Below are positions 44,385 to 55,850 of a stretch of 64,000 bases of DNA, one piece after another. Each line of letters begins with the position of its first letter. The stretch's first letter is position 1. The stretch is from Thelephora terrestris (lineage: Eukaryota; Basidiomycota; Agaricomycetes; Thelephorales; Thelephoraceae). Under the pieces are notes generated by a model. The model saw only the letters and a program-made list of their open reading frames with translations. It had not been told where the DNA came from and did no database searches. The stretch spans positions 62,001 through 126,000 of the forward strand of contig WIUZ02000011.1 of assembly GCA_015956445.1 (NCBI GenBank), written 5' to 3'. The translations under genes and the position numbers were made by a program.

Positions 44385-45202
44385 CCAGCGCAGGCCGCGT
44401 GTACTCTTCACACACCTCTGTCTGTTTGCACATCCCACCTTACGCTCACTTTTTCTCTCTGTTTTCGCATTGCACTCTTTCCCAACGCATTTCTCACACT
44501 TCGACTTTTTTGAGTCAACTTTGAAACTCGCACCATATCAATAAGGAGTTCCGTCGTCCCCCCCCTCCCTCCCACTTCCTTTCCCTGTCCCCTCCCCTCG
44601 TCTCATATAAGTCACGCAGAACCCCTCTTATGTTTACTCATGATCATGCCATATCCTCGCAGTGCCTTCAACTTACTGCATTTCCCTTTCTTTTTCTTGC
44701 ACCCGTCCCATTTTGGACACCCCACATATCCTAGCTACATGTCTCCGGCGCCCAACTTCCCTTTCTCGCCTTTTTCTTCTTCATTAACAACTGTCCAGGC
44801 CCACTGAATTATCGATTCACTACAGTATATCTTATTTTATTGTGCGTGCTGTTTGGTTTGTAGTCTACCTTAACCTTTCCTTCTTGTCCGGATGTCGTGG
44901 ATCGCGGTGGAAACAAGACAGCCTCTTGGATTCTCGTTTGGTTTGATGCAAGTACTTTGCTAGAAGTCATGTTTAGGTGTTTGGAGGGTCTAGATGGACT
45001 AGATAAGTGATGATCGATGCGATCCCGTCCACATGTGCCAGGAGGGCTGCCGTACTGGGTGCTCGTGACCCCTCCTTTGCCCTTGTTCTGAATCTTGGGC
45101 GAGTTTTATCCTGATATAGGAGATTCGGGTCAGGCAGAGGGGGAACAATGAAAGAGTTGCTGAAGCTGAAGAGGGTGGGTTCGTCCGGGAAGTTAGCCGC
45201 CA
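44385..45202. other. Intergenic, pyrimidine-rich
   Basis: 3' flank of the Rab gene followed by C/T-rich DNA. Small frames only. No gene. Confidence 0.5.
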
Positions 45203-46542
45203 ATGTCTCTTCTTCCTCCCGACCCATCTACCGACTCTGCCGATGACCAGGTGTGCTTGCCTGAACACTGCTTTCACGCTTTCGACACGCTGTTTTGCGC
45301 TTTGACCTCGAACGCCGAGCCGATACCCCCAAAGTTCCCGGATGATAAATAGTGAGCTCTCCCCCCCTTCCGTGTGTGTGTGTATGGCTTTGGGATCTCA
45401 CGATCTTGACCATTTCTCATTGATTTACGATTTTTTGGGCCGATAATCTGGGTACTCCACCGACCCCCCTCTCTCTCTTTTTGGCATTCGAACGGCGTTT
45501 TCGTGATCTAATCCAACCGTCGATGTCACCGTCTATGCGTCCTCCGCCTGACTGCGCAATGTGGATCGGGGATGTCATTCACCGGCGATGTGGGACGGAT
45601 GACCCGTGGTCTGACTCTCTCTCTCTCTCTCTCCCTCCCTCTCTGGGTGTGCGCGGTACGTGCGGGTTGATGAAACGAAAAACGGTGGGGTGTGTGGTGA
45701 TGTAAAAAAAACGAACGATAATCAAAAAACTCAAAAAACAAAAACCACACGAAACACGATGCGGGTTACAGCCCTTTGTTCGTCACCTGGAACGTTCGTG
45801 CTGGCCGGTCAGGAAGGGGTCATAGATTGAGAGGGTGTATCGGAAGCTTCGAGCCTCACGCGTTGCATGAGGGAATCGCCGAGTACGCGCGAATCAGCGC
45901 GTTTAAGGATTATCGGTTCAATAAGATCACCAGGGGAGAGTTGGATTCGCTCGAATGCGTGTGAGTCTAGTTGCTTATTTTTTTTTGATTATCTTTGCGG
46001 GGCACCCTCCCCCCCCCCTCGTTGTTTCGGCCTACTCACTTGTTGGTTTCATGCCCGGGCCCCATCGTTTTTTTGGCGTGTGTGCGTGTGGATCGCGGTG
46101 CAGGGTTTCTCTATTGACCGATTTCGAGGACGGTTCGTCCTATTTGGATTGGACGATTGGCGTTCACGGGATCTACATCACGTTCCCCCACCCGTCCCTC
46201 CTCGTAGCGAGCCAAAGCGAGAGCAGCACGCCCTCCCCGCTCTCCTCATCCACGACTCTACTCTCCTCGTCTTCTTCGACCCCGGCGAGCAAGCAGACGT
46301 CGTCGGGTTCGGCGAATTATAGGAAGACGTTCAACGCTACGTACCTGCCGGAGGTCGCGCCGGCTCAAGGGTGGGACAAGATCGAGACGGTGGATAGCGC
46401 GATTCATAAGGCCGGGTGGTCGGGACGGATCACCGAGGAGATTAGGAGGAGCGTCAAGTTGAGGAGATACCAGAGTAGAGTGTGTACCGTCACCTGGCAC
46501 GAGTTTGTAGAGTGGAGGAAAGCCAATGGCGGGAGGGTGTAG
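45203..46542 (+). CDS. AMMECR1-domain protein
   Basis: Three exons: 45203-45351, 45772-45960 and 46104-46542; 258 residues. The chain reads HCFHAFDTLFCAL, LFVTWNV ... RLRGCIGSF (the conserved LRGCIG motif of AMMECR1), LHEGIAEYARISAFKDYRF, VSLLTDFEDGSSYLDWTIGVHGI, TYLPEVAPAQGWDKIETVDSAIHKAG and RRYQSRVCTVTWHEFVEW. The family may act with the MEMO1 homologue; the biochemical role is unknown. Intron 1 is long (420 nt) with a CT repeat near 45.62 kb. A Ser/Pro linker is inserted after FPHPSLL. Confidence 0.9.
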
Positions 46543-46845
46543 AAGGATGCCAGGCCGTTGTGGAATTCACCACCAAGGCTTGGACTCATGCACTGTGTTT
46601 GGGGGCGGACTTGTCCGTGTGGTAGCTCCCAACGTAGATAACCCACAAGCAGGACGAAAGAACGTGTAGTCAGTCGTGTACGAATAACCCCATCAAGCGA
46701 GGACAAATGGACTCTTTTTCTCTCGGATCGAAGCAAACAAGCGCTCGCATCCCACGGACAACTCATCGCAGTCTTTGCGGGTTGCTGTATTGTATAGTGC
46801 CATTGTATGTAAATGAATATGCTTGAGGATGCATTGCCAACCCCT

Positions 46846-49167
46846 TCAGTTATCACCGTCGCTGGCGTCCCCTGACTTATCGTCGTCACTCGTGACCTCA
46901 ACGTGTTCAGTATCCTGGTAGATCCTACTCCGCGCTCTCCGCAACCTCGACCCCCATTGATCCCCCCATTTACTCTCCAACGCCGCCCACACCTCCTTCA
47001 TCCTGCAGTAATCACCGCCGCTGCACTTCTCGAATGCCATTACGAGCCAGTACACCACCCTGTTCTCTGGTCTCCGATCGGCAGGCAGCTCAAGGAACTC
47101 CTTGAAGATAACATTCAGGTTATCCAGGTTCCATTCCAAACCCTGCTCACGACTCCCCTGCGGGTTGGAATCGCCGCAGGGGTGAGCGTCAGGCCCAGAG
47201 GGACCAACCGCGTGATGATAGAACCCCAAGAATAACGCCCTGAATATCTGCATGACGGGCTGGAACCGGGCCCCTGCTCCAACGTTCCCCCTCCAGGTCA
47301 TCAAGGGGTCCGGCGAATAAAGCATGTCCGCAAAAAACTGAAGCGAGCGTGCCAGGTCCCCGTGGTAAGAGTATGATTGGATTAGGATCGTATAAGTGAT
47401 CCTGTCTGGGACCATCGATGGTGGGATCAGAATATTCTCCGTTTCGTCCAGGAACCTGACCGTCGAGTCGATGCCTTCGTCAGCCCCATCGAACGCGCTG
47501 TCTTCAGGCTCGTAACCGTCGATGTTATTCCGTAATACCCGGTAAATGGCCTCGGCGACTTCCATGTGCGCGTTCCTCGCGAAAGCCCAGATGATCGAGT
47601 TCACTCCGTATATGTCGAGGGTGAATCCTCTGTCCCGAATCTCGGCGATCGTACGGCGAACGCCATACATCTGATTGTGATACGTGTGAAGGCGGAGTTG
47701 AGCGAGGAGAGTAACACGGTTCGGAACGATCCCGGCAGAGTTGAGTATAGAACGTGCGTGGTCCAAGGCTTGAGGAGAAAGAGTTCTGGCGGCGTGGGAT
47801 ATTAGAGTAGTGTATGAGTATATGTCGGGAGCAAGGTTGTTGTGAGGGATCTGTCCTTCGTCGTGAGAATCCGCACGAACGTTGTGGTCAGTGTATGGCT
47901 GGCTGTTAGACTCCCGAACCTCCCTCTGGTAGGCCAACATGTCATTGAACACCCGTAATGAAGTTTTATAGTCTTCGAAACGAGTTTTCCTCCAGCCCTT
48001 GGCGGAAGCATCCACCAAGAAGTTCCACTCCCACGTGTAGATGAGATGGCCGGAGGCACGGAGCGTCGATATAATGGAAACCAGAGAAAGATAGACTTTT
48101 CGCGTTCGAGGTTTGATCGTGGCAAGGAGAGAGACCAATCGATGGAGATGACGACTAGGGTATGTGTTTAAAGTGGGGTCTTCGGCCAGAGGGTGGGAGG
48201 AAAACGCGCGGTAGGCGTCCCAAGCTTCACTGAATGATTGGGTCTCTCCGATCACATTCAATAGCCGGGCCCTTTCGTGATCCTGTGTGAATGTGGTCGG
48301 TATCGGGGAGACGAGTATGGGTGACTGGAACTCGTTGGAAAAGTCGATCTCGGAAAGATCATCTGGGGGTACGTGGGAAAGTGGGGATGTTGTGTCCTCG
48401 CAATTGGACGCAGGAGTGGGGGGTGTGGTATTAGGATTAGAAGAAGGTGGTAAAATGTCAACAACAAGATCTTTTAGATGCTCGAGGTTCTGGGGGTGAA
48501 GGTTTTGTTCTTTCACAATGGCACGGAGCAGTTCTAGTTGCCACCTGCGGATCCTTGCACCGACTTGCCGTAGGGTAGACAGCACCGAAATAATCCTGGT
48601 GCCCGTGACTTCCGTGCGGGGAGTTGTAGCTGAGAGGAGTTTGACAAGGTGGTGAAGGCTGGTGTATAGCAGGGTAGTACCGCCACCGAAACGGTTTACG
48701 TTTGAGAGAGGTTTTTGTAGCTCCTGGTATATGTCCCAGGACTTCATAACATCTCGTTCGGACCTCATGCACCTGAGGTCGGAAACGAGGGTGGACAATT
48801 TCACTGCCGGAAGCGGAGGTAATCCATCTATCGAGGACGAACGTGGGGATACTTGATCCGAAGCCGAGGAGGAATGGGTCGTGTCGTGAGCATCTTCTGT
48901 TGTCCCAGAACCATTTGGTAGTTGAGTGCTGGTGTGTGGGGGTTTCTGTCTGGGGAAGGACAGACCTCCGTCGTTTTGTGGCCGACTGAGATGAACATGG
49001 CTCGGATAGAGAAGCTGGGCGGGATCGGAGTGTTCGGGGGACTCGTCTGCTCCGCGGAACTGGGAGAGAAAGACACGACGGGTCTGAGAGAGTCGACATG
49101 GCGCGAGTTGAACTCGGAGACCTAGACGTGAAAACGTTTGTCCTGGCAAGGACGCCGCTCTTAGCAT
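46846..49167 (-). CDS. Pentatricopeptide repeat protein, probably mitochondrial
   Basis: Intronless, 773 residues from ATG 49167. The start MLRAASLPGQTFSRLGLRVQL is Arg/Leu/Ser-rich without acidic residues, as for a mitochondrial presequence. The middle and C-terminal half carry PPR-like helical pairs: IYSYTTLISHAARTLS, GIVPNRVTLLAQLRLH, FTLDIYGVNSIIWAFARNAHMEVAEAIY and VPDRITYTILIQSYSYHGDLARSLQFFADML. It is likely to bind organellar RNA; the target is unknown. The first ~130 residues are low complexity. The lack of introns stands out among its intron-rich neighbours. Convergent with AMMECR1. Confidence 0.85.
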   Translation of the reverse strand: MLRAASLPGQTFSRLGLRVQLAPCRLSQTRRVFLSQFRGADESPEHSDPAQLLYPSHVHLSRPQNDGGLSFPRQKPPHTSTQLPNGSGTTEDAHDTTHSSSASDQVSPRSSSIDGLPPLPAVKLSTLVSDLRCMRSERDVMKSWDIYQELQKPLSNVNRFGGGTTLLYTSLHHLVKLLSATTPRTEVTGTRIISVLSTLRQVGARIRRWQLELLRAIVKEQNLHPQNLEHLKDLVVDILPPSSNPNTTPPTPASNCEDTTSPLSHVPPDDLSEIDFSNEFQSPILVSPIPTTFTQDHERARLLNVIGETQSFSEAWDAYRAFSSHPLAEDPTLNTYPSRHLHRLVSLLATIKPRTRKVYLSLVSIISTLRASGHLIYTWEWNFLVDASAKGWRKTRFEDYKTSLRVFNDMLAYQREVRESNSQPYTDHNVRADSHDEGQIPHNNLAPDIYSYTTLISHAARTLSPQALDHARSILNSAGIVPNRVTLLAQLRLHTYHNQMYGVRRTIAEIRDRGFTLDIYGVNSIIWAFARNAHMEVAEAIYRVLRNNIDGYEPEDSAFDGADEGIDSTVRFLDETENILIPPSMVPDRITYTILIQSYSYHGDLARSLQFFADMLYSPDPLMTWRGNVGAGARFQPVMQIFRALFLGFYHHAVGPSGPDAHPCGDSNPQGSREQGLEWNLDNLNVIFKEFLELPADRRPENRVVYWLVMAFEKCSGGDYCRMKEVWAALESKWGDQWGSRLRRARSRIYQDTEHVEVTSDDDKSGDASDGDN

Positions 49168-49395
49168 CAATGGGGCGTTGGGTCATCCTGTCCAATAGCG
49201 AGAAGGCCATTAAAAATTCTGCAAAAAAAGGGTAACTACGAATGAAGATGCTGACCGCGACGTGTACCGGCAGACGACGAGTTCAAAGGCGCGTAGCCGA
49301 CACGCCTCTCTCCGGAATCCGTGTTGGGTGCTGGTCGGGGACGAGGAGCGTGTGATGATGAGGCCACGGGCGGCTAACCGGCTTTCCTGCGTACT
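49168..49395. promoter_or_regulatory. Divergent promoter, PPR / PEX12
   Basis: 228 bp between the two start codons. No recognisable motif was seen. Confidence 0.4.
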
Positions 49396-50785
49396 ATGGA
49401 GTTCTACAACGACTTTGGAGGCGACCCTCTAAAACCTTCCCTATTCGAACTGGTCGCTCAGGAGCAACTCAGGGATCTCTTGCAACCAGCTCTCAAATAT
49501 GTCCTATCGGTGCGCATGTCCCGGGATGCACGGAAAGCTGGACACGAGTCTCACCGCACTCGCCATCTCTCAGGTCTTTGCTCAACAATATCCCCGCTAT
49601 TTGTTGCGCATTGTGAATAAGCACGAAGAGTTCTACGCCTTGCTGATGATTTTCGTGGAAAAGCATTATCTCAAAACATATGGTAATAACAACCCCTAAA
49701 CTCCCGGCCCGGGCGCTCGGTAACCACCTCGTTCGCGCAGGTGCCTCGTTTGCTGAAAACTTCTACGGTCTAAAGCGTAGGCGAAAGCCTCTGATTGAAA
49801 CCGAGAGGGCGAGGGCCGCTGTCGGCGGAGTCCCTGAGGAAGAGCAGCTGGGCCCCAAAGAACTTCGGAGGTCTCTCCTGTTCCTGGTGATCATTCACGA
49901 CTTCCCTAAATCGGCCGGAAGGGACTGATGAGTTTCAGGTTGGCATTCCATACCTGCGTGCGAAGGCCAGGGATTATTATGAAGAATTAGGGGGAGGTAT
50001 CGATTCAGAAGTGATGGAGGACACTGCCGACGTGAGGAGAATACAAGCTCTGATGGATCAGGTACGGGTGTATCGGCGGTTTTTATCTGATCTCCCTTCC
50101 ATTGACGAGCGGATAGTCTGCGATGGGTAGATTCCGACGCTCGTACAAGAGGGCATACCCCTGGCTGAATGCAGGCCTCGAGCTTTGGTTATTCATCGCC
50201 AACGTCAGCTACCTGTTTGACAAATCGTCGTACTACCGGCCATGGTTGTCTTGGATTGGAGTTGATCTACGACGACTTGGGGCAGATGACTTGGTACGTT
50301 AATTAGAAAGTGATGAGGTTATTCCACTGATTTCCCGACAGCGCCGGATGAGTACCACCGCGTCTTCATCCGTGAAACAACAGGCAGCAGGGGTCAAAAC
50401 GTTCTTGCGAGGCCTATTCTTCTCATCTCCTCAGTTTTTATTAGATTCGCTCAAGGTTATCCTTCCTACTGCCATTTTCTTTTTCAAATTTCTGGAATGG
50501 TGGTATTCGCCTTCCTCCCCTGCTCGATCGCTTTCTACATCTCCTGCTGGACCCGCCATACCTCCCCCACGTTTGCTTCCCCCTCATCCAAAAGGGCTGC
50601 CCATCGATCCGACCAAATACGGGCAATGTCCGATTTGTCTCGGTCCAATTAACAACGCGACAGCCTTACCCTCCGGTTACGTTTTTTGTTTTCGATGCGC
50701 GCATGATCATGTACAACAACATGGTCGGTGCCCCATAACCTTGCTGCCTGCCAGGATATGGCAGATGAGAAAGATACTAGTTTGA
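49396..50785 (+). CDS. PEX12: Peroxin-12, peroxisomal RING-type ubiquitin ligase subunit
   Basis: Six exons: 49396-49509, 49574-49682, 49741-49886, 49939-50061, 50117-50293 and 50342-50785; 370 residues. FELVAQEQLRDLLQPALKYVL, then VNKHEEFYALLMIFVEKHYL, SFAENFYGLKR, GIPYLRAKARDYYEEL, KRAYPWLNAGLELWLFIANVSYLFD and LSWIGVDLRRL are Pex2/Pex12 domain landmarks. The C-terminal RING-like part is CPICLGPINNATALPSGYVFCFRC ending CPITLLP, with the reduced zinc ligand set typical of PEX12. It works with PEX2 and PEX10 to recycle the receptor PEX5. Intact. Confidence 0.92.
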
Positions 50786-51084
50786 TTTCGGCAGCTGTTG
50801 AATATGTGTAGCGTACTTAGCCTAACCTGACACCCGATCGTCTTTGCGCGGTGATGATTGAACTCGCGTTCTTGCCTGCCTCGTGACTACGAACGTTCGT
50901 GGAAAATTGAGGTAGCCAGGGGCAATGTTTGGGAATTTGCGACTCCTGTGACCCTCACCAGAGCCTTTATCTTGCGTTCCTCTTCACTCGCTTAGCTCTA
51001 TGCTTCACCCTCTCAAACACTCGTGTCAGACATCAAGTTTCCCTGCTTGATTCTCTTCAACTTCGTGCCGAAAACCGCTCAATC

Positions 51085-54000
51085 ATGAAAGTAGGCTGTC
51101 ATTACGAAACTGATTCACGTTACCCACGTTCTCATCCACTTTTCGTTAGTTTGGCAAGCACATCTTATCCGAGCAGGTCCCAGGATGGTCGCCCTATTAT
51201 CTGGACTACAAATTCCTCAAGAAGATCGTGTCTTCGCTGACCGCCAAACGCCCCGGCGCAGAAGCTGCTGCACTAGCCCTTGGGATGCGTCCAGCCGATA
51301 TCCTCTCCTCCGTTCCATCTGAAATCGATGATCAAGCCCCTCTCGCAGGTCATCCAAACATATGGGAGTCGTCCTTGATGACCATCGACCCCGACGTGCC
51401 CCCCATTGCCGCCGCAGTACACGGAGAGGATACCAGTTTAGACTTTCAAGCTCACAAGGCCGCCTTCTTCTTCAAGCTAGAACGAGAGCTGGAAAAGGTA
51501 CGTGTCCCATCAACAATCACGATCGCGTCTCGAACCTTTCGTTATGCATCTCTAGATCAACAGCTTTTATCTCCAGAAGGAAGCCGAACTTAAGCTCCGC
51601 TTAGAGACCTTGCTGTCAAAACGTCGCGCGGCCGCATTGAGGACCTTGCCCGAAGCCACTGATGACTTGGCAACCGATCACGTCGAATGGACCGCGGTGG
51701 AGGAGGGCTTTCGGCTACTTGAGCGAGATCTAGCAAAACTTTTGGTAAGTGGAGGACGTGACGGCACTATATACACGGACACTGACTCTCTCTCCCAGCA
51801 ATTCATCGAACTCAACGCTACCGGATTCAGGAAAATCCTGAAGAAATGGGATAAACGGTCAAAATCGCAGACCAAAGAGCTCTATCTGGCACGGGAGGTC
51901 GAGGTGCAACCCGTGTTCAACCGGCAGGTAAGCTCGTTTGCAGGAGCTTTGATCGAAACCGACAAGCCCCCTGTTTAGCTTATCTCGGACCTAGCTGACA
52001 CCGTGGCAGCCTGTCTGCTCGATCTCACGGACCTGTCGCGTGGTGTGAGATACGAGAACCCCGCCGCCAACGATCTCATCCTGACCCGGCAGCTAAGCTT
52101 TGACCAAAGTTGGTCAATGAGGCCATATCACGACCTCGAGAGTTCGCTTCGGAAGGCGGTGCAGAGGGCTGACGCCACAACTGTCGAAGAAGTCATCCAT
52201 CACTCAGACGTTCTCGCTCAGCAGCCGGGTGGGAGGAACAACGTGACGAGGATTCTGTGGAAGGCCGTGATTGATTCACCCCAGGAGTTCGCGGACCTCA
52301 TCCTGTCCATTGCTTCCAATCTCTTCGATTTCAAGTTTGTGGATGACATCAACGGTCGGACGTGTCTACATCAGGCTGCCATGGTTGGAATGCTCCGGCT
52401 TGTCAACATCTGTCTGGATAACAACGTTCCTGCTGACAAGGTCGACGCCTACGGGCGGTCCGCGCTTCATTACGCTGCCATGAACGGACACGCCCCCGTG
52501 TGCCGAAGGCTCCTCGGGACGAACGTCCGAGTGGACCTCGTTGACAGGGATAATCTCACGCCCCTGATACACGCTACTCTCAAGGGATCACTAGAGTGTG
52601 TCCGGGTCTTGGTCGACGAGGCTGCTAGTCCAACAAACCCTCCTTTTGAAAACGTGGACCTGTCCCCGCTTTCGCTGGCCAGCCGTGCGGGTCATTTGGA
52701 CGTTGTAAACTTCTTGATCGAGACCGGCGCGGAAAATAAGCCAAATAGCAATGGCCAATACCCCATTCACCTCGCCGCGAAGGAGGGCCGCGTCGACGTT
52801 TGTCGTTTTCTCATTCGCCGTGATGGGTGGGATCTCCCCGATAAGTACCACGAGTGGACGCCTCTATTCCATGCCGCGAGATATGGGCACGCCGAATGCC
52901 TACGGTTACTCCTGGAAGCAGGCGCCCAGGTCCGTATCGTTGACGAATTCGAACAACTTCCCATCCACTATGCTGCCTGGTATGGCCACAACGAGTGTAC
53001 GGCCTTACTATCGGAGTCTTCTCAAGACACGTTGACTGCCTACCAAACACCAAAGTCCAATTTTTCCCCTGCGTCGTTGAACGAGGGCCCTTCAGAAGAC
53101 GTAGACAAGATTCCTCTACTTTACCTCCCTCCGCCTATCATGCCTTATCGTTTCTACGGGCACAACTACTTGGACAAAAACTGCTTGGTTCAGATTACGA
53201 TCGGAGACAAAGCACCGTGTCAGTCGACGACGAGGAGCGAGTCTGTGAAATTATATCCCTCGTTCATGGCCGCAGGTCATCAAGAAAACTACCTAAACTC
53301 CTCTCCTTTGTTCAAGATCGTCATCACTGCAGTTCCAGACGCTGCTTCTGGACCCTTCAGCATCCCTCTACCGCTTCGTGACCAACCGCTATCGTTCGCT
53401 TTCCAAGCCCTGTCTATCGACACACTTCGGTTGGACTTTTCTCTATATCCAAACTTTGGCACCAAGACGCTCGGAAGGGCCGTCGCTCTTCCGACTCTGC
53501 TCAAGAAGGCGGATAAGGCTAGGTATGTGCTCCCGATCCTGGATCACAAGCTGCACTTGATAGGAGAGGTACGTGGTACCATGTCATCTAGAAAAAGTTC
53601 GTTGAACCGATGTTTGTTTGTAGGTTGCGTTTGGTCTGAATGTGATCACTCCATTCTCTGGTGTTACCCTCGAGGTCGGCGGGGCGGTTGAGACCTACTG
53701 GAAGTCGACTGCGATCCCCACGGGTGACATTCCCCGCCCATGGTCTGTTTCCACTATGCCACAGGGGAGCCCCAGGCCCACAGATTCGCCTCCTTCGGGT
53801 CAGCCCGCTGAAAAGCAGGACCATCCGCTGACGATATCCTCGATTACGGGTGACTTTGTGTACGTTGTCGTTCAAGTCACCAGGGACATGCAACCTGTCG
53901 CGTACCCGCATTGGAAACTTCCGGGGGAAAAGTTCGACCTGCATATCCCCAATATGACGCTGGCTCAGTTCGAAAAGCTCGCGGTCGAGTTGAGAAGGAA

Positions 54001-55024
54001 TGTGGATGTGCGAAAGCAGAAGCCCGCGACACCCGCTCAGTGGTACTCGTTGTCGAGAGGATCCATGCTCTCGTTGGCTGAACTTTTTTTAGTAAGTGAT
54101 TTCGTGTCCATGTCGAGATCATACTGCTAAAAAAAAGTCGTTCCAGCTCGTTCCACTCAATGTCGCTCTGTGCCTTGAGGTTGCATGCCTACCTCATGCG
54201 ACACCTGACCAGCCTCCACCGAACATCAATGCTTCTGTCGACTGCCTTCTTCGTACGATCTACCAGAAACGACCCGAGGCTTCCGCGAATGGCGGTCGGA
54301 GGAGAATCGTTTTCACTTCTTTTTCACCAGATGTCTGTGCCGCATTAAACTGGAAACAACCGAACTGTGAGTACCCCTCGAGCCTTTATTTTCGCCCAAG
54401 TCGACGACCGTTGCTTATATCTTTGCGTCAAACTCTTCCTCAGATCCCGTTTTCTTCGCGTCTTTGTGCGGAAGAAAGGTCGGCGGGAACCTAAGTTCTA
54501 CTGTCCTAGCGCACACAGAGGACGGGGATGAAAGGTCATCAAGTCTCGAATCTGCAGTACGATTCTCGAAGGCCAACAACCTTCTTGGTGTATCCGTCGA
54601 AGCTGATATCCTGGTAAATAACCATCTCACCGTGCTTCATCTACGTTGCTAATTGTCTGATTGCTTCTCGTTGCTTTCCTCCTTCCCCTACTTTTCAACC
54701 GCGCAAAAAAACAATCAATTCCTCCATTGATCAAACAATGGACGACACTGAACGGAAAAACATCGGACTTAATTTTTCACTCGGGTCACCGCTGGGTCTG
54801 CTTTTTTTCTTTCGCGGCGTCCACTCTGTACTTCCTCTCAGGTGAAGGTTCCATCGTTGATACGAGCGGTGAAGGATGCGGGGCTGCTAGTCCTTACTTG
54901 GGGAACGGCGGAGGCTTTGGCTAGCTTGGCGTCGACTTGCGAGGCCTATGATGGCACGCTAGATGCCCACTTGCATGATGGCGTTTTGACTTTCTGGGAA
55001 CATCCAAAGAGCAAGTTTGGGTAA
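51085..55024 (+). CDS. PHO81: SPX/ankyrin/GDPD phosphate regulator, PHO81 homologue
   Basis: Nine exons: 51085-51090, 51150-51497, 51556-51744, 51799-51927, 51979-53568, 53624-54091, 54147-54366, 54444-54613 and 54842-55024; about 1,100 residues. The first coding exon is just ATGAAA; splicing gives MKFGKHILSEQVPGWSPYYLDYKFLKKIV, the canonical SPX start. SPX spans ~1-190 with the basic helix FRKILKKWDKRSK. Six or seven ankyrin repeats follow (DINGRTCLHQAAMVG, DAYGRSALHYAAMNGH, YPIHLAAKEGR, WTPLFHAARYGH, QLPIHYAAWYGH). The C-terminal third is a degenerate glycerophosphodiester phosphodiesterase-like fold. In yeast Pho81 inhibits Pho80-Pho85 when phosphate is low. Intact. Confidence 0.93.
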
Positions 55025-55850
55025 CTGACCCCGACAGACCGTTTCCTCTGGGTATTTTTTTTCTTCTTCTCTAACCCCTTCCCCCTTTACCGTCCGTGTC
55101 GGGTCAGACTTCATCATCAGAACTTGATCATATATTAGACCAAGCCACACATTGTTCACGAACCCATTGACTGCACCTAGCTCTCGTCCCCTCACCGCTG
55201 GTTAGAGTCTAACCCCACTCAAGTTTTGCTCATACTTGAGTTTTTTTTTTGACCCCTACGACTTTCATGACGCCCATGACACGTCCACGATCTAGGCCCC
55301 CCATCTTTTTTTTGCACCCCACGTTTACACACATCTTTTTGTTGTTATGAGGGGAACTTCCCTCTCTCGATCTTCATCTCTCTTTTCGTATCGCTTTCCC
55401 CCGTCCTTTTCATTAGAGTTGCTTCGTTTCACCGCTCAAGTATATATATAGTAACTCGACTCATCCTCCCACGAGCAAGTCATGTAACACGTTGCCTCTT
55501 CATTCTTTCTCCACACACATACATGACACATTTCAAACACGATTTTAGTGTATGAATTGGTAAAAAGAATGGTCTTCCCCCCGCGGTCTGGGTCTGACGC
55601 CACGGCGTTGAATTACATCCAGATATCCCTTGCGTAAAGTACTACTATTAACATACCATATATTACATTTTGTTTTCTGATGATTCTATAGTGTATAGGA
55701 GCGGGAAAAAAGGGGTGACAAAGCTCTATATGGACAAGAACGAAGGTGTGTTAGATACAGTGATCGAGCGAGAGGGCTGAGGGGGGGAGGGGGGAGGGGG
55801 TGATAGTGAGGGTGGGTTGAGGACACGACATGATGTCTCTGCACGTCCTT
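55025..55850. other. Convergent intergenic region
   Basis: T/C-rich 3' flank of PHO81 and A/G-rich 3' flank of the ABC gene. Contains 'tatatatatag' near 55.44 kb and a G-rich stretch near 55.78 kb. No gene. Confidence 0.5.

Noticed and set aside
45610-45660. CT-repeat in AMMECR1 intron 1 as a regulatory element
   Set aside because: It is a simple microsatellite in a pyrimidine-rich intron; nothing shows regulation.
46543-46900. Open frames overlapping the PPR 3' end and the AMMECR1 3' flank
   Set aside because: They are antisense or out-of-frame shadows without family resemblance or splice support.
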